Source: Closterium sp. Naga37s-1
Taxonomy: Eukaryota; Streptophyta; Zygnematophyceae; Desmidiales; Closteriaceae
Assembly: GCA_947471745.1 (NCBI GenBank)
Contig: CANJKZ010001116.1
Location: 1,128,501 to 1,192,500 of the forward strand
Reading direction: 5' to 3'
Length of the DNA stretch: 64,000 nt
Shown here piece after piece: positions 51,149-61,426 of this stretch (the first letter of the stretch is position 1; each line of letters begins with the position of its first letter). The position numbers and the translations under genes are program-made. The notes under the pieces are model-generated. The model was given only the letters and a program-made list of their open reading frames with translations, did no database searches and was not told the DNA's origin.

Positions 51149-52216
51149 TCACTCCTTTTTCAAGCATTTCCTGATAATAGCTGGCTTCAGCTGCCCTTGA
51201 TACACCACAACCGCAATAACAAGCGTGAAGAGCGAGCAGAGGAAGCCACTAGCCATGGCGACCCCCACCTCTCTGGACCAGCTACCCTCCCCTCCTGCAA
51301 CCGACCACCAGTCACTTTCCCCTCCTCTCCTCAGCCCCACACTGGACTCCGTCTGAAAGCTGTGATGGTGAAACCACACCACGGAGCCATGCAGGCCCAC
51401 TAAGCCGCCCTGCTTCACCAGCTGCATGTGGTCTGCTACTGGGTACACAGCAGCTCCGATGATCCGGTTTTTGTGTGCGTGGAAGACAAGGTTTACGCGG
51501 TTGTTCACTCTGAGTATGTCCTTTACTGAGCTCGCTGTGCCGAGAGCTCCTGCAGTCGCCCCAGATTTGCTGCTCCTGCTGCTGTCGCTGATATTACTGG
51601 TGCTGCTGCTGCTGATGGTGGTGGTGCCGCTGTTGCTGCTTCTGTCTTTGAGCTTGTGATAGGAGCCCATGAGGAGGAAGGTAAGCGGCACGTACGATTG
51701 GTTCCTAGGATCCGCTGCCACGCGGCAGTGCCACGTCAGCTCCTGCTGCACCAGCTGCGCTAACCGTTCGTACTCTGACGGAGTTCGCACCTCGAGGCTG
51801 CAGTAACGGTAGATGTTGACGCCAACGAAGACGGACAATGGACGGCCGGATTCGAAGCACAGGGGTCCTGGACCCCAGGGATCGGACGGCGAGTGGCGGC
51901 ACTGGAAGACCACCTCGTCGCCCTCCTTGTAAACGGACGGCACGGATGGGTCCACGTGGGATGCGTGTCTGTCTGAATGATGGAATTGTATATCAGATTT
52001 GCCGTCTTGATCGACGCCGCTGTGCACATTGCGAGCCTGGACTAAGGCTAACGGGAGATGTCTTGAAATAGCGGGATGAGTTGATGAGCGAATGTTTGGA
52101 ATGCTGGGGACAATGATAAGGGTAAGGAGGAAGGCGGGCAGTGAACGGATCAGAAATGCGATGGCGGAGGAGGGGGATAGGCAGCGACGCGACGGTCTGA
52201 CGTTTGGAGTGAGCAT
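51149..52216 (-). CDS. Predicted type I membrane protein, function unknown
   Basis: Single exon, 355 aa, ATG at 52216. A hydrophobic segment at residues 18-36 (AIAFLIRSLPAFLLTLIIVP) looks like a signal peptide or anchor. A predicted lumenal domain follows with four cysteines in its core (FQCRHS, PLCFES, YRYCSLEV, TWHCRV), suggesting disulfides, then a Ser-rich low-complexity insert (about 200-225). A second conserved-looking block is NRVNLVFHAHKNRIIGAAVYPV and HGSVVWFHHHSF. A C-terminal transmembrane helix (about 320-341; GFLCSLFTLVIAVVVY) leaves a short basic tail ending KKE. I do not recognise the family. The lack of introns contrasts with its neighbours. A role in the secretory pathway is only inferred from topology. 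Confidence 0.7.
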   Translation of the reverse strand: MLTPNVRPSRRCLSPSSAIAFLIRSLPAFLLTLIIVPSIPNIRSSTHPAISRHLPLALVQARNVHSGVDQDGKSDIQFHHSDRHASHVDPSVPSVYKEGDEVVFQCRHSPSDPWGPGPLCFESGRPLSVFVGVNIYRYCSLEVRTPSEYERLAQLVQQELTWHCRVAADPRNQSYVPLTFLLMGSYHKLKDRSSNSGTTTISSSSTSNISDSSRSSKSGATAGALGTASSVKDILRVNNRVNLVFHAHKNRIIGAAVYPVADHMQLVKQGGLVGLHGSVVWFHHHSFQTESSVGLRRGGESDWWSVAGGEGSWSREVGVAMASGFLCSLFTLVIAVVVYQGQLKPAIIRKCLKKE

Positions 52217-53347
52217 CGTGGTCGTATGAGGTGCTCCTCTACCGAGTCACGACTTCCCTACTGCTGCGACCGTCCTGTCTATGCTGTTGATAACATCCCA
52301 AGTTTCCGCGGAAGAAGAGCCATGAAAAGATTTGGGTGATGGTCACTAGGGATCTGCATGGGAGACAAGACGAGTGCAGCTTTGGCGCGGAACAGGCCAA
52401 ATCGGCCAGTTTTGTTGGCATGGTATGTGCTAGTGTAGAAAAAAGGACGCACGAGAGATGTCTTTAAACGGGTTCTATCGAGGATGTACGGGAAGATTCA
52501 TCACGCAATACTTGTAAAGCTGGTGCTGAATGCGGGAACTAGAAGTGTACCACGTTCAAATTTTCTTACAGCGCGTATGAAGCGACTGACAGGTTTTTCA
52601 GCAGCAGCGCCACATGCATGTGCGCTGCCGTTTCCCGCGCAGCTCACCTCTCCCCCCACCCACCACCAACTTCCACGCAACAAGTGCTGCTGGCATTCCG
52701 AGCGAGTCGCGTGGTGTTCCGCCCCCACCCGCCCGCACATCTCATGCTATCGACATTCTCAAGGCCACTACCAGAGCCCAGCGAGGAATTGCACAGGAAA
52801 AGCAGCAGCAGTCGAGACGCGACGTGATAGTGATGAGATCCCATTGGAATTCAAAACAGGCTATTCAGGTAACCTGGCACCGATTCTTTTCCTCGCTCCT
52901 GCGCCGTGGATAATAATTTCGTCAGCGTCGCAAGCGTTCGGTGACATTGCGCTATCGGCTTTACTTATCAGTCTTGTTCTCGAGTAATGGAGGCTTAAAC
53001 CTTGGCCGAGCGGCATAAGGTACTAGCGTTGTACTTCTCTCGGAGAATTGCCAGCAGCAAGACTAGCGTTGACCTTACCTTGTCCCTTAGCCAATTCCGC
53101 CTGATCAGCAGAGTTTTCTGACTTGACCTACCGTTCTCGTCCCAATTTACGAGAAAGCTAAGCAAAGTCCAAGATTCGCTCCTGACAGATGCTATCTACT
53201 CTGTCCGATGAACAAGCCGACATTGCTTCTAGTAGCATGCCGTCTGCGCCGGTATCATAAAGTCGACCCCCATACAACATCCATTATGCCCTCGATATCG
53301 TTGTCGAAGCATCAATAAGTTAGATCAATAGCAGGACGGAGCACCGG
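52217..53347. other. Intergenic region between divergent genes
   Basis: About 1.1 kb between the minus-strand membrane-protein gene and the plus-strand SGNH gene; it presumably holds both promoters. The open frames here show no recognisable domain. No clear TATA element can be assigned. Confidence 0.5.
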
Positions 53348-56300
53348 ATGGTCCACGAGCCAACGCGTCGCGGCACCATGGGCCGACAATTGCAGCCGCG
53401 CTTCGTCTCCACGCCGCTTATCGTGTTCAGCATATCGCTCTCCCTCACAATCTCCTCACTCACTCTCAGTCTCGCAACAGCAGAGTCGATTCATGTTTCT
53501 CCTAAGCGACGCATTCGAAGACTGCTCGACCTAGTCAGTAACCCCCTAGGCGGCTCCATCCCCTCCTCATTCTTCAGTGCGACGCCGACCTCCGCGGCAG
53601 CGCAGCGCGTGCTGCTGGGCCAGGCTCTAGGCGCGGAGCCCGCGGCGTCGTCGACTCAGCTATCGTCTGTGCAGTCCTCTGTTGTACTGGCGACCGATCA
53701 GTCATTACGACAGTCGCCAGAAGTGTCGCGAAGACAGTCGTCAAAACATTCGCTAGGGCAGACGACAAAACAGTGGCTAGAACAGTCATCAGGGCAGCTG
53801 GCAGAACAGTTGCCAGAACAGGTAGAACAGTCGTTAGAACAGTCGTCAGAACAGTCGTCTGATGAGTCGCCTGTCGTGCTCCCTGCAGCGTCGACGACGA
53901 AAGCTTCAGCAGTGAAGCCGCACGACACCACGTGGACCGCGCTGCACAACAAGTACGCCAGAACCGCCGATCTGCTGCCGTCAGCTGATGTCATCTTCTA
54001 CGGCGATTCTCTCACTGAGGTACGCACCATATCGCGCGTCGAAACCGAGGCGCCGATGATCGCGACTCGGCTTCATTGGAGGACCATGTATTGTAACCAT
54101 GGGGACGAGACGAGAGTGGATATCCGTCGTGCTAATTGAGGCACTGCCGATCGCGACTTGCCAGTCGAATCATGAGCCACTGACAAACCAAGCCTTGTAG
54201 TCACGAGTCTCGTGACTTGTCTTCATTGGAGGACGAGGTCTTGTAGCCTTGGGGTCGAGAGTGGATATCATGCGTCAAAAATAAAGGTCGGAAAGTCGTG
54301 CTAACGTGCTCAGTCACTCACGGCATGCCTTGTCTTGGCCGTTCAGTTGTTCCGAATCTCCTATCCCCGAAATCCAACAACATTCGCCGGCTTTTCGCCA
54401 CTCTTCGTATCACCCGAATCCGTTGCTTCCACGGTCTACTGCAGGGCTGGCTCGGCACGTTCAAGGGAGCGTCGACTGGTCTCTACGCGGGCGTGAGGTT
54501 AGTGCCCCTGTCGCCCGGTCGCTGTCGCACAGCCCCTGGATAGTCGTCGACTTTGTCGCATGTCGCAGATCGTTGCAGCGTGTGGTCGTCGATTTTGGCT
54601 CTTATTTTCGCATCCTCGCATCCTCTCATCCTCGCATCCTCCCATCTTCTCATCCTCGCATCCTCGCATCCTTTCATCCTCGCATCCTTTCATCCTCGCA
54701 TCCTTTCATCCTCGCATCCTCGCATCCTTTCATCCTCGCATCCTTTCATCCTCGCATCCTCGCATCCTTTCATCCTCGCATCCTCGCATCCTTTCATCCT
54801 CGCATCCTCTCATCCTCGCATCCTCGCATCCTCGCATCCTCTCATCCTCGCACCCGCTTGTCATTGCCAGGGGCGTGTTCGAGTCGGTGAAGGCGGCGGT
54901 GGGTGCGACGTCCGTGCAGGCGTTCGGCATCGCAGGCGACACTGTGGACGACGTGCGCGAGAGAATCGAGGTGCGCTGAGCTGAGCGCCGTGTGCGTGCG
55001 TATGTATGTGTGTGTGTGAGTGAGTGAGAGAGCGACAGAGAGGCAATTGCTGAGACGACTCGAAAACCTGCGGAGCGACGCTGTGAATGACGCGTGGAGG
55101 AGAACTGAGGTGCGGTGGGGCCGTTTGAGTGTGTGTGCTCGTGTGTACGGTTGTGTGAATCTGTAAATGTGTCAATACGGCCGGATATGCCCGTGTGCTT
55201 CTCTTGACGAAACCCATTCCTGTCTCAACACAACCTTGCACTGCTATCACCTCTCAGTCTCATGCTTCCAAGTCTTCTTCTCCTCCGCCCCTTGCACATG
55301 CAGGGCGGCGAGTTCCCCGCATCGCTGCAGCTGCGAGTGGCGGTGGTGTGTGCGGGCATCAACGACGTGCTACAGGGGAAGACCAGCGCCAGTACCACGG
55401 CCAGCAAGGTAGGCGTGCAACCACACGTCTTCGCAACCACACGTCTTTGCAACCACACGTCTTTGCAACCACACGTCTTTGCAACCACATGTCTTTGCAA
55501 CCACACGTCTTTGCAACCACACGTCTTTGCAATGACATGTCTTTGCAACCACACGTCTTTGCAACCACACGTCTTTGCAACCACACGTCTTTGCAACCAC
55601 ACGTCTTCGCAACCACACGTCTCCTCCATCTCCCTTCACATTCCTGCCTCGCCCGTCGTTTCCTTCCCTCCCCCTGCATCTCTAACCGTGCATCTCTAAC
55701 CGTGCATCTCTAACCGTGCATCTCTAACCGTGCATCTCTAACCGTGCATCTCTAACCGTGCATCTCTAACCGTGCATCTCTAACCGTGCATCTCCCCACC
55801 TCCATCCCTCCCCGTGCATCCCTCCCCCTCCATCCCTCCTGCTCCGTGTCAAAACTCCCCCTCTCCGTGTCTCCCTCCGCGACCGTCCCTCCCCGCGCCC
55901 AGGTTGCATCGCTGGCGATCAGTGTGCGCAAGGCACACCCCTCCACCTCCGTGCTCGTGCTGGGACTGCTGCCCGAGGTGAGAGCTTTCGAGGCGCCTCA
56001 AAAGGCTGCTGCCCGAGGTGAGAGCACCGTGCACTGGTGGCTCTGCGCATTGATCATGAGCAAAGTTACGCAGTTGCTGCGTTTCCCTGTGACCTTTTGT
56101 TAGCCATCGTATCATGAGCACACATGAGTCCATTTCTATGGTGTTTATGAACCCTGGCCAATCCTCGCACCTCTGTTGTTTCTCCTGACCCACCGTTTCA
56201 GGCGGCCACGAGCAAGAACGCGTCACTGCCTGACCCTGTGCCAGCCCAAGTGAACGTCATCCTCGCCTCGGCTCTCCAATCAGGTACGACCTGGGTATGA

Positions 56301-59300
56301 CGTGGCACTTGCTGATTCGTGGCTGGCAGCATTGCCAATAGGCTCGCTGCAAGCCCTTTGAATTGCGTGGGACAGGCAGGAAACTCGCGTTGCTTCAGAG
56401 CATGGTCAGCAGTACAGTATCCCCTGCCTATCCCTCTCTTCTCACTCCCTCCTCCCTTCCTCCCCTCCTCCCCTCCTCTCCCTCCTGTTCCCACCTCGTT
56501 AAATCACTGCTCCCCTGCAGTGGACGGGGTGTCGTTCCTCGACTGCTCATCTGCCTTCACCAACCCAGGAGGTTTCATCAATGCACCCGCCTACGCGCCT
56601 GTGAGTTGCCACGAGTAGTGAGCTTAAGTTCGTCTTGCTGTGCTGCTTTTGAGTCGACTCAAAAGCATTCCTCGACTGCTCATCTGCCTTCGCCAACCCC
56701 GGGGGTTCCGTCAATGCAGAGCGGCCTACGCGCCTGTGAGTTGACTTGCCAGCAACTCATGTGTGTGTCGCTGTCTCTCTTTCCCGCGCCCGCTAGTCCC
56801 CCCTGTACGCATTGCCCGGATTCTTGTGCCCTTGTTGGTGTCCCCCTGGACCCCCTTACTCATCTGTCTTCCACCACCCACCCCTCTGGCCCCCACCCTC
56901 ACCCGTCCTCCCTACTGCTCTGCGTGTCCCCCACAGGACTCCTTCCGCTACCTGGACCTGTCAGCAGCGGCCTACAAGGCATGGCCTTCCCATCTGCCCC
57001 TCTCGAGTCCCTCAGAACGCTGCTCCACGTTCTCGCTCCTCCCACCAACTGCACTGCGTGCGTGCCCTTTCCCCATCCCAACAGGACTCCTTCCGCTACC
57101 TGCATCTGTCAGCAGCGGGCTACAAGGCATGGTCGGGGTGCTTCTCCCCGCAGGTCAAGACCATGCTCAAGTGAGACGGGGGGCGGTGTTGCTGGGGTAC
57201 CGGGGAGTTGCGAAGGGTGGTTGTATGAGTGAGGTGGGTCCGTGGCATGCTGGCGTGGGTGCGTGGCATGGTCAAGGCATGGTCTGGGTGTTTCACACCA
57301 CAAGTCAAGGCCCTGTTTAAGTGAGATTGGGGTGCGGTGCTGTGGGGTGCTAGGGAACTGCAAAGGATGGGTGTGTGGGTGAAGGGGAAGCACGGGGATT
57401 GAATGGAGATTCGCAGTCCTCCAGCTCTGTTTAGTTTTGAGACGTCCCAAAAGTAGAGGCACGGGAATTTAATGGAGATTGGCAGTGCTCTAGCTGTGTT
57501 TAGGCTCCGCTCTTCACTCAAACTCTTTTAGTGCCTTCTCTCTTCCCCCTCTCCCTGCCTTCGTTTTCCTCCCATCCCATCCCAACCCATACCACCCCAT
57601 CTCACCCCATCGCAACCCATCCCATCCCACCCCATCCCATCCCATCCCATCCCATCCCATCCCATCCCGTCCCATCCCATCCCACCCCATCCCGTCCCAC
57701 CCCATCCCGTCCCACCCCATCCCGTCCCACCCCATCCCCACAGAGAAGCATCAGCCAGCCCTGTCATAACCACGTCCCCAGTCCGCACGCCCTCCACCCC
57801 TCCCATCTCCGGCGTTCCTCCCTCCAAGCCCTCGCCTCCGCCTCTCAAGTCGCCCCCCACCACCTCGCCACAGCCCTCCGACTCATCCCCTCGCAAGCAG
57901 CCGTCGCAGCAACCACCAAAGGATAAGGCACCGTCCGCCAACTCAACAAAATCAAAGTCACCACCCACCAAAGCTTCTCCCTCCAAATCCCCTCCCTCCA
58001 AGTCTCCTCCTTCCAAGTCTCCTCCTTCCAAAGACACTTCTGCCAAAAACACTTCCGCCAAAGCACCCCCCACCAAAGCCCCGCCCTCCAAGGCGCCCCC
58101 ATCCAAAGCTTCCCCCTCCAAAGCCCCTCCCCAGCAATCATCCCCAGTCAAGCCCCCCCCAGCTGCGCCCTCCCTCCCATCCCCTGCTGCTCCCTCCCTT
58201 CCCTCTCCTTCCCCATCCAAGCTCCCCGCCGCCTCCACACCCAACCACACTTCCGACACTCCTGCCAAGCTCCCTGCCAACCCCTCTGCTTCCAAAAGCC
58301 GTTCCCCTCACAAGTCCCATGCAAAGAAGCAGTCTCCTTATAAGCAGGCCCCCTATAAGCACGTCCCGTCAAAGGAGCCACCAGCAGCTGACCTTCCTCT
58401 GCCTGCCTCTGAGCCTCCTCCTAACAAAACGGGTAACTCCAGTAAAAGCCCAAACACTGGGTCTAAACCTGCAAACCACCCGTCCGAACCTGCTGCGGAG
58501 CCCAGTCCCAAGTCGTTCAAGCCTGGACAAAACACATCCGAGCCTGACCCGAGCCATTCTGATCCCGAGCCTGGCCTTTTAAAGCCTGCGGGAGGTTCTT
58601 CCGAGCCAAGAGACAGTCCATCCGAACCTGAGCCGAGTCCATCCGACGCAGATGGGTCGTCAGGTTCGGGGATCAAGAGGATGAAGGGCCGAGACCCTGA
58701 GCACCCGTATGAGCCTGGGGGAAGGAGCAGAGGGGGTGGGGCGGACAGGGGGAATGGAAGCAGTGGGACCAGTGGTGGCAGCGGCAGTGGCAGCGGCAGC
58801 GGCAGCGGCAGCGGCAGCGGCAGCGGTAGCAGCGGTGGTAGTGGTGGCGGTGATGGTGGTGGTGGTGGCAGCACTGGCAATGGGACGAATGGGGATGTGA
58901 CACATGGGAATGTGATAACTGGGAATGTGACACATGGCAATGTGAAAGAGGGCAACGTGACGGGTGGGAGGAGAGGGCCTACGATAGCCAATCCAGTGGA
59001 AAAGCAACCAGCCTCTGACACCGTGCCGTCAAACCCGGCTAAATTGCCCTCTGCTTTTGTGAGTGCCGTGCCCATGCATGCATGCTTTTGAGTCGACTCA
59101 AAGAAGCCACTGTGCCATCCGCCTCAGCTTTGTCGCCCCTTAACACCCGTACATGCTTCCACCTTAACACCCATACATGCTTCCACCTTAACACCCGTAC
59201 ATGCTTCCACCTTAACACCCATACATGCTTCCACCTTAACACCCGTACATGCTTCCACCTTAACACCCGTACATGCTTCCACCTTAACACCCGTACATGC

Positions 59301-60623
59301 TTCCACCTTAACACCCGTACATGCTTCCACCTCGGCCGTTTGCTTCTCGCCTGCAGCTTACGCCTAATACCACGCCCGTGTTTGTGCCCATGCCCATGAC
59401 CATGTCCATCTAACCCATGTCCATCCCCCCCATTACGTCTCCATGCCCACCCACAGCAACCACAGAGGCCTCTACCCTCCCCCACGCCGTCACTGCCTGT
59501 GAGACCCAGTACCTCTTACTCTGAACTCTTTGGTCACATTTTTTAGTACACTCTCTCACCCCTAGGGCACAATTTATAGCACACTCTTTCACCCCTTGGG
59601 CACACCCCATAGCACACTCTCTCACCACTCAACCCGGCAGTTCATATGTCTGTATCCGAGTGTGCTGCCCTTGCATTGCCATCAGCATCAACATCACTAT
59701 CAGTCCAAAATTCATGCTACTCATGCACTCCAGCAGCCCTCTCGTTCTCATTTTCCCCATTTTCCCCCTTTTCCCCTTTTTCCCCGTTTTCCCTTTTTTC
59801 CCCTCCCCAACAGGTTTCGCTGCCTCCCCTACCTCCTCTTCCCAAGCTTCTTCCTCCTGTCGCTACCCCTTCGTCTCCATCCCCCTCTGCACCTGCTCAT
59901 CCCCGTTACCCAGAACTTGTCATCCCTCCCCTAACACCACCTGCACCCGCATCAACACCAACACCAACACCAACACCAACACCAACACCAGCATCAGCAC
60001 CAGCAGCACCAACACCAACATCAGCATCAGCACCAGCAGCACCAACACCAACACCAGCACCCACGGTAGCGCCAGCATCAGCATCAGCACCCCTTCCTGT
60101 CATCCCTGTAGTCCCACCTGCCCCGTCGCCCAACCCACCTGCCTCTGCTCCCTCATCCTCCCCACCCCCCACAACTGCCCCTGTGCCCAAAGCAGCACCT
60201 CCTCTTGCCCCTCCCACACCCCAACCAGTGCCTGCTAGCCCTCCCCTCACATCTCCGACCCCCACTCCTCATCCTATTGCCACTCCTAAGCCTACTCCCA
60301 CTCCTATTCCTATTCCTAATTCAAACCCTAATACGCCTGATACTCCTAATGCGGCGACTCGAACGCCGCTCGCTGTGCCCACCGTACCAACTGCGGTTGG
60401 CTCAAACCCTCAAACGCCAATGGAGACAAATCCGAGTAGTAATGTGCCAACTACACCCGCCACCAGAGATGCGGGAATGCCGGGATTTGCAGCCGTCAGC
60501 AGCTCTGCACCGCCCGTCGTCCCATACTGGCCTCCCAGTAAAGGAACAATGAATATACTACAAAGCAGCAACGGCCTGTACACGTGTTTAGCAATTCTCG
60601 TTATGTCGATAATATTTAGCTAA
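53348..60623 (+). CDS. Secreted SGNH hydrolase fused to a hydroxyproline-rich, GPI-type tail
   Basis: 11 exons, GT-AG, in frame (3420 nt, about 1139 aa): 53348-54019, 54445-54497, 54871-54970, 55304-55408, 55903-55977, 56202-56283, 56521-56600, 57085-57170, 57744-59058, 59457-59498, 59814-60623. N-terminal hydrophobic segment (about 22-45) suggests a signal peptide. A Gln/Ser-rich linker leads to an SGNH fold (about 196-417): block I FYGDSLTE with Ser221, AFGIAGDT, block III CAGINDV, and HLSAAGYKAW with the His. SGNH enzymes of this type are esterases, lipases or deacetylases; the substrate is unknown. Exon 9 adds SPPSK repeats and a Ser/Gly run; exon 11 adds TPTP/APAP repeats typical of arabinogalactan proteins. 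The last residues are hydrophobic (LYTCLAILVMSIIFS), GPI-signal-like. Inference: a cell-surface, cell-wall-modifying glycoprotein. The start could also be 53378. Introns hold minisatellites and exon decoys. Confidence 0.8.
54594..54850 (+). repeat. Pyrimidine-rich minisatellite before SGNH exon 3
   Basis: Repeats of CATCCTCGCATCCTTT type, 8-bp base unit CATCCTCG, ending about 20 bp before the exon 3 acceptor at 54870. Confidence 0.9.
55418..55625 (+). repeat. 16-bp minisatellite in SGNH intron 4
   Basis: About 12-13 tandem copies of CAACCACACGTCTTTG with few variants (CTTCG, ACATG, ATGAC). No spacers, so it is not a CRISPR array. Confidence 0.9.
55676..55795 (+). repeat. 14-bp minisatellite in SGNH intron 4
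   Basis: Eight to nine near-perfect copies of CATCTCTAACCGTG, followed by CATCCCTCC-type repeats up to the exon 5 acceptor region. Confidence 0.9.
55966..56024 (+). repeat. Duplicated exon 5 end around a palindrome
   Basis: A 19-bp direct repeat, CTGCTGCCCGAGGTGAGAG (55966-55984 and 56006-56024), covers the last codons of exon 5 and its donor. Between the copies lies a near-palindrome (55985-56004) with core GAGGCGCCTC. Both copies carry a usable-looking GTGAG donor. Confidence 0.85.
56644..56667 (+). repeat. 24-bp perfect palindrome in SGNH intron 7
   Basis: Centre TCGA, core GAGTCGACTC with arms TGCTTTT and AAAAGCA. It abuts the start of the decoy exon 7 copy. A 16-bp version sits at 59087-59102. 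Confidence 0.9.
56668..56745 (+). repeat. Decoy copy of SGNH exon 7
   Basis: Repeats 56535-56613 (TTCCTCGACTGCTCATCTGC onward) including the GTGAGTTG donor, with substitutions and a 3-bp insertion. There is no CAG acceptor at its left edge, so the 56521-56600 copy is taken as the exon. Confidence 0.85.
56937..57380 (+). repeat. Three staggered copies of SGNH exon 8 region
   Basis: Left copy 56937-56990 (CAG, then DSFRYLDLSAAAYKAW; no donor). Middle copy is the exon chosen, 57085-57170 (DSFRYLHLSAAGYKAW, donor present). Right copy 57263-57380 matches the exon end, donor and following intron. The left copy has Asp where the catalytic His should be. Confidence 0.82.
57390..57508 (+). repeat. 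About 65-bp duplication in SGNH intron 8
   Basis: Two similar copies beginning GCACGGG and containing AATGGAGATT and AGCT-TGTTTAG. Non-coding. Confidence 0.7.
57556..57740 (+). repeat. Pyrimidine-rich minisatellite before SGNH exon 9
   Basis: CATCCCATCC and CACCCCATCC repeats (5-bp base unit) running up to the acceptor CCCCACAG at 57743. Confidence 0.9.
59087..59102 (+). repeat. Palindrome in SGNH intron 9
   Basis: TTTGAGTCGACTCAAA, 28 bp after the exon 9 donor. Same core as the palindrome at 56644-56667. Confidence 0.85.
59139..59332 (+). repeat. 24-bp minisatellite in SGNH intron 9
   Basis: About eight copies of CTTAACACCCGTACATGCTT followed by CCAC, with G/A alternation at one site. Confidence 0.9.
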
Positions 60624-61426
60624 GAAAGTCTATGCCGGTATATTAGTTGATCGTCTATTGGTAGGAGAGAAAACTGGCACTTCCTCTGTATTTATATAGC
60701 TATTTTTTTGGGGGGCAAATTCGGACCCAACCCAGGTCGTTGAAGCGAGCGACATTCTATCGCAGCATCTCAAGCAATGCCCAAGCAGAAATGCAGTGAT
60801 TGACAGCAGCAACGCATACAACGAGCCGAGTAGCGACGATTGAGCAGCTAGAGTAGAGTGTATTGACTTGCGTGTGCTGTTTGTCGTGAGTACCCAGTAG
60901 TGGGCTCTGAGCTCACAACAAGCAGGTCAGCTTTGAAGCCTTTCACGCATGCTAGCGTTCTTAGAACGCGCGGCGCGTCGCGCCATTCTCAGCGACCACC
61001 GCAGGCGCGGTGCACTCGTCCGTTAGATTGTCTCCCAATCGGCAATCCCGGTGGAGCCTCGTGTCTCATCCGTCCACAACGTCAACCTCGTCAACTCCTA
61101 GGCTCGTTCAACTCTTCAGGGTGCGACGGCGTCGTCAACTTCTAGACTCTTTCAGCTCTTCACGGCCCCACGGCTCCACGGCCCGGCTTGACGGCGCTCT
61201 CGACTCGTCAGGTCTCGACGGCCTCGCTCGACGGGCTCGTCAACTCCTAGGCTTTAGCTCTCTGACCCGCTAGCTGCTCCCTAGTAGGCCGATTCAGTCT
61301 GATTCAGTCCCACCCGCTTTAGCTCCCTAGTAGGCCGATTCAGTCTGATCTAGTCCCACCCGCTTTAGCGCTCTGACCAGGTTCAGTGCGATTCCGTGCG
61401 GTCGAGTTTATTCTTGGAATTGATAC
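60624..61426. other. Intergenic region and leader of ATG6
   Basis: About 800 bp. It holds several copies of a CGTCAACTCCTAGGCT-like motif (near 61087, 61131, 61230) and the 46-bp direct repeat listed next. No gene is supported. Confidence 0.55.
61276..61367 (+). repeat. 46-bp direct repeat upstream of ATG6
   Basis: Two copies (61276-61321, 61322-61367) beginning GCTCCCTAGTAGGCCGATTC with one or two differences, 60 bp before the ATG. Promoter or 5' UTR. Confidence 0.85.

Noticed and set aside
53005..53060. tRNA gene suggested by TTGGCCGAGCGGCATAAGG, an A-box-like string
   Set aside because: No B box (GGTTCGAATCC type) or cloverleaf follows at a suitable distance.
54553..55713. Repeat-protein ORFs (SSHPRILASSHP, KTCGCKDVWLQ) and a possible CRISPR array
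   Set aside because: Both are frame readings of intronic minisatellites; units are directly tandem without unique spacers and lie between in-frame exons of the SGNH gene.
59350..59412. Short alternative exon after CTGCAG ending in TAA, which would end the SGNH protein early
   Set aside because: Frame is compatible, but the exon 10/11 path is also in phase, continues the proline-rich composition and ends with a GPI-like signal. The early stop may be an alternative isoform only.
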